Below, one piece after another: positions 9,059 through 17,132 of a stretch of DNA of 64,000 bases; position 1 is the first letter of the stretch; each line of letters starts with the position of its first letter. This stretch comes from Allomuricauda sp. Its GTDB lineage: Bacteria; Bacteroidota; Bacteroidia; Flavobacteriales; Flavobacteriaceae. The position numbers and the translations under genes were made by a program. Location of the stretch: positions 1 to 64,000 of the forward strand of contig JASBTQ010000042.1 of assembly GCA_030148335.1 (NCBI GenBank). The letters are read 5' to 3'. Under the pieces are notes generated by a model. The model ran no database searches. It was not told the origin of the DNA and saw only the letters and a list, made by a program, of their open reading frames with translations.

Positions 9059-10024
9059 TTAGCAGCAGCCCCCGCCGTTGTAATGCCAAGTGCTCTCGCT
9101 CACATGGATTTCGTTTGATGCCTTCGCCAGTGCCGAAGCTGTTTTGTCGCAAACCGCCAATGGCTGGTTTTGGAGCAGTATATGCCCTTTGTTGTCATCA
9201 AAATACTCCTCGTTGCCATAATAGATTGCAGTTTTCCCGGTAAACATGCAAGGGCCGTCCTCAGGCATCGGGTCTTTGATAGCGGCAATCTCGATGGATT
9301 CGATATGGATGAGTTCGTCCGTTGGGTAGTGGTTGGGGGACAATACCCTGTATGACCTTCGCCCCCTGATTTCTATGGTGCCAAATCCGGCATCCGTCAA
9401 CACTTTTACATAGTCTTTTAAGGGAATGCTGCCGCTAAGGCACTGCGCCCTCAACCGATCATCGTTGCGCAGTTCATCGTTCATGGGCTGTTCGCAGATG
9501 GGGTCGCTCATGACCAATCGGCCGTGGGGTTTCAACACGCGGTACATTTCGGCAACGGCCTTTTGCAGGTCTTCCATCTTGAAAATATTGAAGAGGCAGT
9601 TCTGTGCGGCAACATCCATGCTCTCATCGGGGATGGGAAGGTTCAGGGCATCTCCCTTGACCAGGTTCACATATTCGCTTTTGAACCAATCGTTTTCCTG
9701 CTCGGCAATTTTGAAGTTCTTTCGGGAAGCCTCCAGCATTTCATCTACGGAATCCACTCCTGTGACTCCTCCCTTCTGTCTGGAAAAATAGGAGAACTGT
9801 AGCAGTTCCATGCCTCCGCCCACACCTACGTAGAGGATCTTGGGATCGTTCACCAAATCCTGTGCGGAGACGGTGCTCCCACACCCGTAGTTCATTTCCT
9901 GCATGATCTTGGGGATGGACAGTCCGGGAAACTGCCAGATGGGCGTGGTGGTGCAGCAAAGTCCCACGTTGGGGGAAATTGCCGCTTCTTTGTAAAGGTC
10001 TTGTGTGGCGTCTAGGTAGCTCAT
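9059..10024 (-). CDS. arsM: ArsM-like methyltransferase, arsenosugar type
   Basis: This 321-residue SAM-dependent methyltransferase has the motif I YVGVGGGME (65-73) and is rich in cysteines (C23, C24, C48, C143, C177, C195, C259, C292, and a C-terminal GGGCC with C320 and C321), as expected for a protein that binds trivalent arsenic. The true start is the ATG at 10024, which overlaps the PNP stop as ATGA; an upstream extension in frame is shadow sequence. Its neighbours, a purine nucleoside phosphorylase and a TIGR04282-type glycosyltransferase, are typical of arsenosugar biosynthesis clusters, where arsenite is methylated and then joined to an adenosyl moiety. The radical SAM enzyme ArsS is not in the window. 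Confidence 0.8.
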   Translation of the reverse strand: MSYLDATQDLYKEAAISPNVGLCCTTTPIWQFPGLSIPKIMQEMNYGCGSTVSAQDLVNDPKILYVGVGGGMELLQFSYFSRQKGGVTGVDSVDEMLEASRKNFKIAEQENDWFKSEYVNLVKGDALNLPIPDESMDVAAQNCLFNIFKMEDLQKAVAEMYRVLKPHGRLVMSDPICEQPMNDELRNDDRLRAQCLSGSIPLKDYVKVLTDAGFGTIEIRGRRSYRVLSPNHYPTDELIHIESIEIAAIKDPMPEDGPCMFTGKTAIYYGNEEYFDDNKGHILLQNQPLAVCDKTASALAKASNEIHVSESTWHYNGGGCC

Positions 10025-10836
10025 AGTTGCTTTATCAATTCGGTGAACAATTGTATCATTTTCGGCTCTGTTTTTCCGGCGATGGCGATGATTTCCTGCA
10101 CATTGACAGGTTGGAGGTTGTCCGGGTCGCATTCGTCGGTCAAAACGGATACCGCTACGATGGGTAGTCGTAAATGATTGGCCACAATTACTTCGGGGAC
10201 GGTACTCATTCCCACGGCGTCCGCACCGACCATTTTTAGCATGCGGTATTCGGCCTTCGTTTCCAGTTGGGGTCCCACCACGGAGGCATATACCCCTTTT
10301 CTGATGGAAATACCCTCTTTTTGGGCGATGGCCTCGATTTTTTTGCGCATGTCCAGGTCATACGGTTCGCTCATATCCACAAAGCGGTCCCCGAATGCGG
10401 ATACATTTTTGAAAGCCAATGGCGACCCTCCCTGAAGGTTGATATGGTCCTCGATGAGCATGATGTCCCCTTTTTTGAAGTCGAGGTTGATGGCCCCTGC
10501 CGCATTGGACACGAACAATTTTTGGATCCCCAATTGGTGCATCACCCGAATGGGATAGGTGATGTCCACAAAGTCATAGCCTTCGTACAGATGGAAACGC
10601 CCCTGCATCACTGCCACTTTTTTTCCGGCAAGAGTGCCATAGATCAACTTTCCGGAATGGAATTCCACCGTGGCCAAGGGAAAATGGGGGATGTGGTTGT
10701 AATGGGCCTCGATGGGGTTTTCTATGCCATCGACCAGTTGTCCCAATCCCGTTCCGAGCACGATGCCAATTTCAGGGGCTTCGAAGCCCCTCTTTTTCAA
10801 ATATTCTACAGATTCGTTAAGTTGTTTCTGTGTCAT
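10021..10836 (-). CDS. Purine nucleoside phosphorylase
   Basis: This 271-residue enzyme of the trimeric PNP class would split purine nucleosides with phosphate. It shows the phosphate-binding IVLGTGLGQLVD (about 25-36), GRFHLYEGYD, the base and ribose region VSNAAGAIN, VVGPQLETKAEYRM and VGADAVGMSTVPE. It sits between the methyltransferase and the TIGR04282-type glycosyltransferase with ATGA overlaps on both sides, so translation is coupled. In this setting it may remove adenine from an adenosyl-arsenical intermediate, though salvage of inosine and guanosine is just as likely from the sequence alone. Confidence 0.92.
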   Translation of the reverse strand: MTQKQLNESVEYLKKRGFEAPEIGIVLGTGLGQLVDGIENPIEAHYNHIPHFPLATVEFHSGKLIYGTLAGKKVAVMQGRFHLYEGYDFVDITYPIRVMHQLGIQKLFVSNAAGAINLDFKKGDIMLIEDHINLQGGSPLAFKNVSAFGDRFVDMSEPYDLDMRKKIEAIAQKEGISIRKGVYASVVGPQLETKAEYRMLKMVGADAVGMSTVPEVIVANHLRLPIVAVSVLTDECDPDNLQPVNVQEIIAIAGKTEPKMIQLFTELIKQL

Positions 10837-11447
10837 TGCTTTATATGTTTGATGAAAGGCGCAAAGGCCTTGATATCTTTAATATCATCATAATAATCCA
10901 CGTCGTTTCTCTCGTCCAACAAGGCCACGCTTTCGGTTTTCAGGTCCTGTAAGGTATCGGCCAGAACGGTGTCGGTTCCCCATTCCTTATCTTGGAAAAG
11001 GGATTGGTTCAACGATTTCATACCCAAAAGGTAGTAGCCGCCGTCTTCCGCGGGGCCCACTACGTAGTCATGTGTCTCCAATTTTGAGAAAGCCTCTTCG
11101 AGATCGGTCTGGGCAAGATTGTACATATCACTGCCAATAGTGATGACCTTTTCAAACCCTGCTTGGAACCCATCCTTGAAGGCATTTTGCATGCGCTCCC
11201 CCAAATCTTTCCCGATCTGAAGCTTTTTTTGATAATGGGCATTGTCCCACATATCATCTTCCCAGATTTCTTCCGAATAATACACCCATTTTTCCACCTT
11301 CAAGTGTTTTGTGAGCGAAACGGTATGCTGCAGGAGAAATTGATAGATTTCCAACGCTGCCCTGTCGCCCACCGTTGCGGCGAGACGGGTCTTGCACTTG
11401 CCGAGTTCAGGGTTTCGGGTAAGTATCAAAAGTAGGCTGTCGCTCAA
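10833..11447 (-). CDS. TIGR04282-type arsenosugar-cluster glycosyltransferase
   Basis: This protein of 204 residues belongs to the DUF2064/TIGR04282 group. The signature elements are LLILTRNPELGKCKTRLA at the N terminus, the GSDMYNLAQTDLEEAF segment and VVGPAEDGGYYLLGMK. It has a nucleotidyl- or glycosyl-transferase fold. It is the first gene of a three-gene operon and its stop overlaps the PNP start by four bases. The family is named for its recurring presence beside ArsS and ArsM; its exact reaction is not known. The start ATG is followed by MSDSLLLILTRN, which fits the family start. Confidence 0.85.
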   Translation of the reverse strand: MSDSLLLILTRNPELGKCKTRLAATVGDRAALEIYQFLLQHTVSLTKHLKVEKWVYYSEEIWEDDMWDNAHYQKKLQIGKDLGERMQNAFKDGFQAGFEKVITIGSDMYNLAQTDLEEAFSKLETHDYVVGPAEDGGYYLLGMKSLNQSLFQDKEWGTDTVLADTLQDLKTESVALLDERNDVDYYDDIKDIKAFAPFIKHIKQ

Positions 11448-11620
11448 CTATGTTTTTTTTTAAGAAGGTCTGTTTTATGCTGTTTAAAGATAGGCAGTTT
11501 TTACTTTTGAACATTAAAAGCAGCAGGTTCTATTTTTCATTTTAATTGCTGTTTTTAGGGTCAAGGTCACATTCAATCGAATGGAATGGTTATCTTGAGT
11601 AATCAACCAAGACTGCCAAA

Positions 11621-13180
11621 ATGCAAAAAGGAATCATTTGTTGTATATGTGTTGCTCTGTTTTTTTCCTGTAAAAAAAGCAATAAAGAGTCGTTGGCGGA
11701 GCCAGTGAAAGTAGTGGAATATTCAGAACCGTATCGGCCTCAGTTTCACTTTTCCCCTACGGAAAAATGGATGAACGACCCCAATGGACTGGTTTTCCAT
11801 GAAGGAATCTACCACCTTTTTTATCAATATTACCCGGATGACATCGTTTGGGGCCCTATGCACTGGGGGCATGCAACCAGCAAGGACATGATATATTGGG
11901 AACATAGGCCCATCGCTTTGTATCCGGATGAGCACGGGCTTATTTTTTCGGGCAGTGCCGTGGTGGACAAGGACAATACTTCCGGCTTTGGCAAAAACGG
12001 AAAAACACCTTTGGTGGCCATCTTCACATACCATTCGATGGAGGGTGAAAAAGCGGGTAGGAATGATTTTCAGACACAGGGTATAGCCTATAGTCTGGAC
12101 AATGGAGCTACTTGGGAAAAGTATGCGGACAATCCCGTTATTGGCAATGAGGGAATCAAAGATTTTAGAGATCCCAAGGTTTTTTGGCACGAGGACACCC
12201 AAAGTTGGATCATGGCATTGGTTGCGGGCGACCACGCCAAATTCTACCGATCCAAGAATTTGAAGGATTGGGAACTTTCGGGCGACTTTGGAAAGTCGCA
12301 GGGCGCACATGGGGGCGTTTGGGAGTGTCCTGATTTGTTTCCGTTACAGGTGGAGGGCTCCGATGAGCAGAAGTGGGTGTTGATCATCAGTATTAATCCG
12401 GGTGCGCCGAACGGGGGCAGTGGCACCCAATATTTCATTGGCGATTTTGACGGGGAGCGATTTGTTTCGGAACAGAATGAACCGAAATGGCTGGACCATG
12501 GGACGGATAATTATGCTGGGGTCACCTATAACAATACCCCGAATGGGGAACGGATTTTCATTGGTTGGATGAGCAATTGGGATTATGCCATGCATACACC
12601 CACAGATGGATGGCGCAGTGCCATGACGGTTCCTCGAAAATTATCCCTTAGAAAAACGGGAAGCGAATATGTCCTTGCCAATTTTCCGTTGGAGCAGATG
12701 GATACCTTGGCCCAATCTAAATTGACCAAAGAGATAGAGGTTGCCGCAGCTAGCTCTGACACTTTGAAGGTTGAAGGACTGAACCAATCCCAGTTGGTGC
12801 TGAAAACAGCTTCCAAGGATTTCAAACTGTTGTTCAAAAATGATCTGGACGAAGTGTTGGAACTGACAATGGACGGGAAGAACGGTGCTTTTATGGTGGA
12901 TAGAAGAAAATCCGGCAAAGTTGGTTTTCATAAGGAATTTGGCAACAAAGAACATTTTATGCCCCTTGGGCTCTTGGGCGAAGATCTATATGAAATGAAA
13001 ATTTTATTGGATTGGTCGTCCATCGAAATTTTCCTCGATCATGGCCTTTTGGTAATGACCGAACAGGTTTTCCCCACAGCACCCTATAATACCTTGATTA
13101 TTGAAAACAAGGATGAAACCTCAGAAATCCAGTTGGATCCCATAAAGAGGATGGATTCGATATGGCGCGACAATAAATAA
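11621..13180 (+). CDS. GH32 fructan hydrolase lipoprotein (levanase/inulinase type)
   Basis: This 519-residue lipoprotein (lipobox around Cys17, LFFSC) hydrolyses fructose polymers or sucrose. All GH32 hallmarks are visible: nucleophile D53 in WMNDPNG, transition-state residue D184 in FRDPK, and acid/base E235 in WECPDLF. The N-terminal five-bladed propeller is followed by a C-terminal beta-sandwich. The gene stands alone: no SusC/SusD pair or fructokinase is next to it. An exact TACTTTTG -7 box lies at 11502-11509, giving a long leader of about 105 bases if used. A strong terminator follows the stop. Confidence 0.95.
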   Translation: MQKGIICCICVALFFSCKKSNKESLAEPVKVVEYSEPYRPQFHFSPTEKWMNDPNGLVFHEGIYHLFYQYYPDDIVWGPMHWGHATSKDMIYWEHRPIALYPDEHGLIFSGSAVVDKDNTSGFGKNGKTPLVAIFTYHSMEGEKAGRNDFQTQGIAYSLDNGATWEKYADNPVIGNEGIKDFRDPKVFWHEDTQSWIMALVAGDHAKFYRSKNLKDWELSGDFGKSQGAHGGVWECPDLFPLQVEGSDEQKWVLIISINPGAPNGGSGTQYFIGDFDGERFVSEQNEPKWLDHGTDNYAGVTYNNTPNGERIFIGWMSNWDYAMHTPTDGWRSAMTVPRKLSLRKTGSEYVLANFPLEQMDTLAQSKLTKEIEVAAASSDTLKVEGLNQSQLVLKTASKDFKLLFKNDLDEVLELTMDGKNGAFMVDRRKSGKVGFHKEFGNKEHFMPLGLLGEDLYEMKILLDWSSIEIFLDHGLLVMTEQVFPTAPYNTLIIENKDETSEIQLDPIKRMDSIWRDNK

Positions 13181-13181
13181 A

Positions 13182-13206
13182 AAAAGGTACCTGCCAAGTA
13201 CCTTTT
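13182..13206 (+). terminator. Intrinsic terminator of the GH32 gene
   Basis: A perfect nine-base stem (AAAAGGTAC / GTACCTTTT) with a seven-base loop begins two bases after the GH32 stop codon. Confidence 0.85.
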
Positions 13207-13262
13207 GTAGAGAGACATTATTAACTAAAAAGCTTTTGATTGATGATAGTGTCCAGTATAAC

Positions 13263-13364
13263 TCAAAAAATGTAATGGTACAGGTTGTTGATGAGGGAAA
13301 GTATGGAAATGGCAATCACGGAATACCAAAAGAAATACCCCAACTTTACTTCTACAGTGTTCAT
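13263..13364 (-). CDS. Small single-helix membrane protein (33 aa)
   Basis: This short frame reads as a 33-residue peptide with a polar start (MNTVEVKLG) and one hydrophobic helix (YFFWYSVIAISILSLINN). It fills part of the gap between the GH32 terminator and the next gene. No relatives are recalled. The composition fits a small membrane protein, but the evidence is limited to the ORF and its hydrophobicity. Confidence 0.4.
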   Translation of the reverse strand: MNTVEVKLGYFFWYSVIAISILSLINNLYHYIF

Positions 13365-13557
13365 TTTTCAAAAGTGTTTTAGTTGATTGTTCCCTCGAAA
13401 TTAGTCAAAAACCTGTGCCTGCAATCCACAATTTTATTCGTTGCAGGAAAAAGGATATAACTGGTCAAAAATACTTTGTGGATGGAAAAACTAGCGGGGA
13501 AATGTTGTGTAGGATAATGACTACAATTGATTTAAGTGTTGAAAATCAATGTATTGC

Positions 13558-13606
13558 AAAAAAAGAACAGGAAGGACATTTGTGGCGAAGTGCCTATTCC
13601 TTCCTG
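13558..13606 (-). terminator. Terminator of the 75-residue gene
   Basis: CAGGAAGG / CCTTCCTG (13568-13575 and 13599-13606) forms a stem with a 23-base loop. On the minus strand it is followed by a T-rich run (TTCTTTTTTTGC). It lies just after the stop of the 75-residue gene. Apart from this and the small ORF, nothing is seen between 13207 and 13627. Confidence 0.6.
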
Positions 13607-13627
13607 TACGATGTTATATGATATTCC

Positions 13628-13855
13628 CTAGACCAAGGGAGTGCCTTTAAGGCGTTTTTCAATCTTGCGTTTCTTTTCGGTAAGACTCTTCATGATGTCC
13701 ATCAATTTGGAATCCTTGGTCTTTTTATAGATCTCGTTGATGGATAGGATCAACCGTTTTGCTTCCCTTGAAGCCTCTACCCTGTCGCTGGTGGACATGT
13801 GGCTCATGGGTCTGCTCTCAAACTCTTCTGCCTTTGCTAGTAACTCGTGGGTCAT
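13628..13855 (-). CDS. Conserved small hypothetical protein (75 aa)
   Basis: The product is a 75-residue charged, all-helical, soluble protein with the segments ELLAKAEEFESR and DIMKSLTEKKRKIEKRLKGTPLV. Length and codon use look like a real gene, and it has its own terminator. No domain or function is recognised. The C-terminal lysine/arginine-rich helix could contact nucleic acid or ribosomes, but this is only a guess. Confidence 0.7.
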   Translation of the reverse strand: MTHELLAKAEEFESRPMSHMSTSDRVEASREAKRLILSINEIYKKTKDSKLMDIMKSLTEKKRKIEKRLKGTPLV

Positions 13856-13909
13856 TTTTGTTTAAAGTTATGCTGTGTGCCTTAAATATAAGTCTTAGTT
13901 CCATACTTT

Positions 13910-14041
13910 ATGACTATGGAACTATTTGATTTTCATATTTATGAAAACATTAAGAAGTCTTTCCTTTTTGGAAAAATCGGGGACCTTTCGTTGGCCTTGG
14001 TGTGGGCAAAGAACGACCGGTTTACAGCGATAAAATTTTAA
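13910..14041 (+). CDS. Possible 43-residue small protein
   Basis: An ATG-to-TAA frame of 43 residues (starts MTMELFDFHIY, ends NDRFTAIKF) occupies the gap between two minus-strand genes. It has mixed hydrophobic and charged residues and no recognised motif. It may be a short real gene, a remnant, or chance; codon use is not decisive at this length. Confidence 0.25.
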   Translation: MTMELFDFHIYENIKKSFLFGKIGDLSLALVWAKNDRFTAIKF

Positions 14042-14056
14042 CTTTTCATTAAAGGA

Positions 14057-15478
14057 TCAAAGCAACGGTTTGAAGAATTTGAAAAGACCTTCAAGGAACT
14101 TTTGCCAAACCGACCTGTTCCTGAACCGTTCCAGTGTGACCGGCTCGGAATTTTTGCAAATACGGAGGAACTCGTCTTTCAATTCGATACTGGTTTCCCT
14201 ATCGTAGATGAGGACATTGGCCTCATAGTTGAGTTCAAAACTACGGATATCAAAATTTCCGGAGCCAATGGAGACCAGGTCGTCATCCACGATCAAGATC
14301 TTGCTGTGCGAAAAATCTTTCCGCAGGTAAATGTTCACGCCCACCTCCAACAATTCCTCAAATTGGGAGAACATGGCAAACTTTGCTGCAATGGAGTCCG
14401 ATTTTTTGGGGAGCAGAAGGGAAACCTCCACGCCTTCGAGGGCGACGATCTTCAAGGTCTGCAAAAAAGCATCGCCTGGCAGGAAATAGGGGTTGGCAAT
14501 GCAGATGGTTTTTTCTGCCTGGTTCATCATGCCTATATATTGAAACATGATGTTGGGGAGTGTGGAATCGGGTCCCCCGGCCACCACTTGTGCATCCACT
14601 TTGCCCATAGCCGGCTGTTCCGAAATATGGTCCCTTACCTCGAAATGCTCCTTTTTGCTGGCAAAGAAATAATCCTTTAGGAACACAAGGTGGATGTCGT
14701 TCACAATGGGCCCTTCCATTTTCAGGTGGGCATCCTTCCATTTGCCCAGGCCATCGCCATGTTTGATGTATTTGTCCGACACGTTTACCCCGCCCGTGAA
14801 CGCCACCTTATTGTCGATGACCAGAATTTTTCTGTGGTTCCTGAAATTGAGGGAGAAGAGCAGGTTGGTGAGCCGGATGGGCATTATGGGATGGATGTTT
14901 ACCCCGATGTCCCGAAACTTTTTCTTGGGCCGCCCCCTGAGCCTGTAACTGCCAAAGGAATCATAAATGATCCGGATCACCACGCCCTCGGCTATTTTCC
15001 TTTGGAAAAGGTCCAACATTTTGTCCAAAAGGGCGCCCCTTTCCAGAATGTAGTACTGCACGTGGATGGATTCCTTGGCCTCTTCCATGGCCTTGAAAAG
15101 GGCATTGAAGGTCTCGCCCCCATCTTGCAGCACGGTGATCTTGTTCCCCGAAGAAGGATGAGTTTCGGAGCAGGCACTTACCAGTCGGCTCAATCTTTTT
15201 TTTCGGGTATCCGCGCCAAAGTCGGGGATCGCATCCTCCTTCTTGGTCGCCCCATCATAGTGATAGTTCCTTCTCCGTTCAAATTCCTTGCTGTTGAAGA
15301 ACTTGAACTTTCTACGGTTCATCCCAAAAAGATAGTAAAGAATGGCCCCTAAAAACGGAATTGCTATGATGGTGAGGATCCAACTGATGGAACGGGACGG
15401 ACGCTTGCCATGGTAAACTATGGCACCGACGGCCCAAAGGGATATCACAATGTGCGTAATGGTCAAGGAGGTGTTCAT
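14057..15478 (-). CDS. cls: Cardiolipin synthase
   Basis: This 473-residue inner-membrane phospholipase D superfamily enzyme joins two phosphatidylglycerol molecules into cardiolipin. Two N-terminal membrane helices (about 6-22 and 32-50) precede two HKD motifs: H215/K217/D222 in NHRKILVIDN and H391/K393/D398 in SHSKILIVDD. Each is followed by the usual glycine-rich GGVN or GSGNFD. The length is normal for Cls. It is transcribed alone, with a terminator-bearing lipoprotein gene behind it. Confidence 0.93.
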   Translation of the reverse strand: MNTSLTITHIVISLWAVGAIVYHGKRPSRSISWILTIIAIPFLGAILYYLFGMNRRKFKFFNSKEFERRRNYHYDGATKKEDAIPDFGADTRKKRLSRLVSACSETHPSSGNKITVLQDGGETFNALFKAMEEAKESIHVQYYILERGALLDKMLDLFQRKIAEGVVIRIIYDSFGSYRLRGRPKKKFRDIGVNIHPIMPIRLTNLLFSLNFRNHRKILVIDNKVAFTGGVNVSDKYIKHGDGLGKWKDAHLKMEGPIVNDIHLVFLKDYFFASKKEHFEVRDHISEQPAMGKVDAQVVAGGPDSTLPNIMFQYIGMMNQAEKTICIANPYFLPGDAFLQTLKIVALEGVEVSLLLPKKSDSIAAKFAMFSQFEELLEVGVNIYLRKDFSHSKILIVDDDLVSIGSGNFDIRSFELNYEANVLIYDRETSIELKDEFLRICKNSEPVTLERFRNRSVWQKFLEGLFKFFKPLL

Positions 15479-15592
15479 ATCGTAGCGGGCAAGGTGTGCC
15501 GTGGGTACAATCTACTCCGAAAATTTTAAAAAAACCGCCGATCAGGGACCTGTTTTGCTTTTTCAGGTGCCTTGGCCCCCCAATGGAGGCAT

Positions 15593-15622
15593 AAAAAAAC
15601 TCTGGCACTTTAGTGCCAGAGT
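15593..15622 (-). terminator. Terminator of the 68-residue lipoprotein gene
   Basis: A perfect ten-base stem (ACTCTGGCAC / GTGCCAGAGT, 15599-15608 and 15613-15622) with a TTTA/TAAA loop is followed on the minus strand by a run of seven T. Confidence 0.88.
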
Positions 15623-15647
15623 CAAAAGGAGTTTTTATAATCAATGG

Positions 15648-15854
15648 TTAAGGGTTGTCGTCCGTGGCGTCCTCAACCTTGTCCCCAACTTCGTCGGCGG
15701 CATCTTCCACATCATCCCCGACGTCCTCAGCAGCATCTTTCACATCTTCAACTGCCTCTTCTGCTTTGTCCTCTTTGGTTTCCCTGCAACTGTTCATGCT
15801 CATGGTGAAGGCCATGGCGATGAACAATAGGAATATACTTATTGATTTTCTCAT
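15648..15854 (-). CDS. Small acidic lipoprotein with helical repeats (68 aa)
   Basis: This small lipoprotein has a signal sequence ending in the lipobox MSMNSC (Cys23) and a mature part made of D/E/A/V repeats such as EDVKDAAEDVGD and VEDAADEVGDKV, which should form an amphipathic, very acidic helix. Such small proteins are common in flavobacteria and have no known function. It ends in a strong terminator. Confidence 0.75.
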   Translation of the reverse strand: MRKSISIFLLFIAMAFTMSMNSCRETKEDKAEEAVEDVKDAAEDVGDDVEDAADEVGDKVEDATDDNP

Positions 15855-15906
15855 GATATTTTCAATTTTTGGGTTAATGATTTTATGCGTATTGATTTTT
15901 GCGGTC

Positions 15907-16068
15907 CTATATCTTTCTTCTTCCTGTTATCAGTGAAATTATGAACAACACAATGAAAATGAAGAACAATATTTTGGCGATACCGGCCGCACCTGCGGCA
16001 ATTCCTCCAAATCCAAATATTCCGGCCACAATGGCCAAGATTATAAAGGTGATGGTCCAACGTAACAT
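15907..16068 (-). CDS. DUF1328-type small membrane protein (53 aa)
   Basis: The 53-residue product has the family pattern [16 protein letters not shown], then [18 protein letters not shown] and a second helix ([15 protein letters not shown]) ending in basic residues. Two membrane helices joined by a glycine/alanine-rich stretch match DUF1328 (E. coli YtjA). Members of this family are often stress-induced; the exact role is unknown. It lies just upstream of the small acidic lipoprotein gene. Confidence 0.85.
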   Translation of the reverse strand: MLRWTITFIILAIVAGIFGFGGIAAGAAGIAKILFFIFIVLFIISLITGRRKI

Positions 16069-16249
16069 GTCTAAAGTTTTAAGTTAATGTCCGGTTATCT
16101 CTTAAACGGTACACTACAAAGGTGCAAATGTGGGGGTGATAAGGTTGTCTTTAACGGGTTATCTTTTAACTCAAAAGATCAAAAAAATTATAAAAACTTG
16201 ATTTTGATTGAATAATGCGCAGCAAAAATGCCTTTTTAAGAAAAATAAT

Positions 16250-16939
16250 TTAATCTTTTATGTTAATGGAGCCGATTTTGGAACGGAAGGCCATGCTTCG
16301 GGTGAAGGAGCCATTGGTGATGAGATTGGCATTCAGTTTCACCTTGGGCGGTTTTTCGATATAGTCCTTCACTTGGTCAAGGGAGGTTTCGCCGGAGAGC
16401 CAGAACCCCATATCTTCTTTGCGGATCACCACGGGCACCTTATTGCTCAGGTCGTGATAGGAGGAAATGGGAGTGTTGCTACTGCTGGTGATGAGAGCGC
16501 TGCAATAAAACCCGTCCTCCAACACATTATAGGTGCCGGCCAAAAAGAAAGGAGCTTGTGAGGGTTTGTACAGATGATAGGTGGAAGTGCCCCCATTGTG
16601 GAGCAGATGGGTGTAGAAGCCCGACACGATGATCAGGCACCTCCTCTGGGTCAGGGATTCCTTCATCCAGGCAATGTCTTCTAGATCGGAAAGGCTGACG
16701 TTCAGGGTATTCGCGTTGTTTTGGAAAATATGCCAATCTTCCTTGAAGTTCTGGGGCATGAGCCCCCAAATGGCATAGTTGATCTCGTGTGGGGCCTCCA
16801 TGGTCACAACGCTCAAGTTGGTCTCGTTGAAGCCATTGATGATAAGGCTCGGGGTGTATATGTGCGGATATCTAAAGGGTATTCCAAACTCTGCCTCTAT
16901 CAGTTCTCTCTCAACGGCATTGGAAAGTTTATAGATCAT
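16250..16939 (-). CDS. SRAP/YedK-family protein lacking catalytic residues
   Basis: This protein of 229 residues follows the SRAP (SOS-response-associated peptidase, YedK/HMCES) fold: INYAIWGLMP, RRCLIIVSGFY, FFLAGTYN, ITSSSNTPISSYHDLSNKVPVVI. Active members need Cys2, a glutamate in GFYEW and a histidine. Here the residue after Met1 is isoleucine (MIYKLS), GFYEW reads GFYTH, and only the histidine-containing stretch remains. The start at 16939 is chosen because it aligns with the family start; an ATG 18 residues upstream would not restore the cysteine position. The protein probably cannot crosslink to abasic sites. A DNA-binding or regulatory role is inference. Confidence 0.78.
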   Translation of the reverse strand: MIYKLSNAVERELIEAEFGIPFRYPHIYTPSLIINGFNETNLSVVTMEAPHEINYAIWGLMPQNFKEDWHIFQNNANTLNVSLSDLEDIAWMKESLTQRRCLIIVSGFYTHLLHNGGTSTYHLYKPSQAPFFLAGTYNVLEDGFYCSALITSSSNTPISSYHDLSNKVPVVIRKEDMGFWLSGETSLDQVKDYIEKPPKVKLNANLITNGSFTRSMAFRSKIGSINIKD

Positions 16940-17052
16940 AGTCTTCAATTCTTCATATTCAACAACAACACAAAACAACCATTTTTTGGCCAAAAGGCTT
17001 AACTCATAACCTATTAATCGTGATGGTAACCGTATGTGAAAGTTTTGTGAAA

Positions 17053-17068
17053 GGACAACTTTTTGTCC
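17053..17068. promoter_or_regulatory. Inverted repeat upstream of AraC gene
   Basis: GGACAA and TTGTCC are separated by four bases in the divergent gap between the SRAP-like and AraC-family genes. It could be an operator, but AraC proteins more often bind direct repeats. Confidence 0.3.
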
Positions 17069-17132
17069 ATGGTTTCCCGTAAATAATTAAACACAGTAAT
17101 TTTCTGTATCCACCTTAAAAACTGTACAACCT

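Noticed and set aside
13415..13621. Plus-strand frame of 68 residues
   Set aside because: It begins at a GTG, has no recognisable motif and runs through the terminator of the convergent 75-residue gene.
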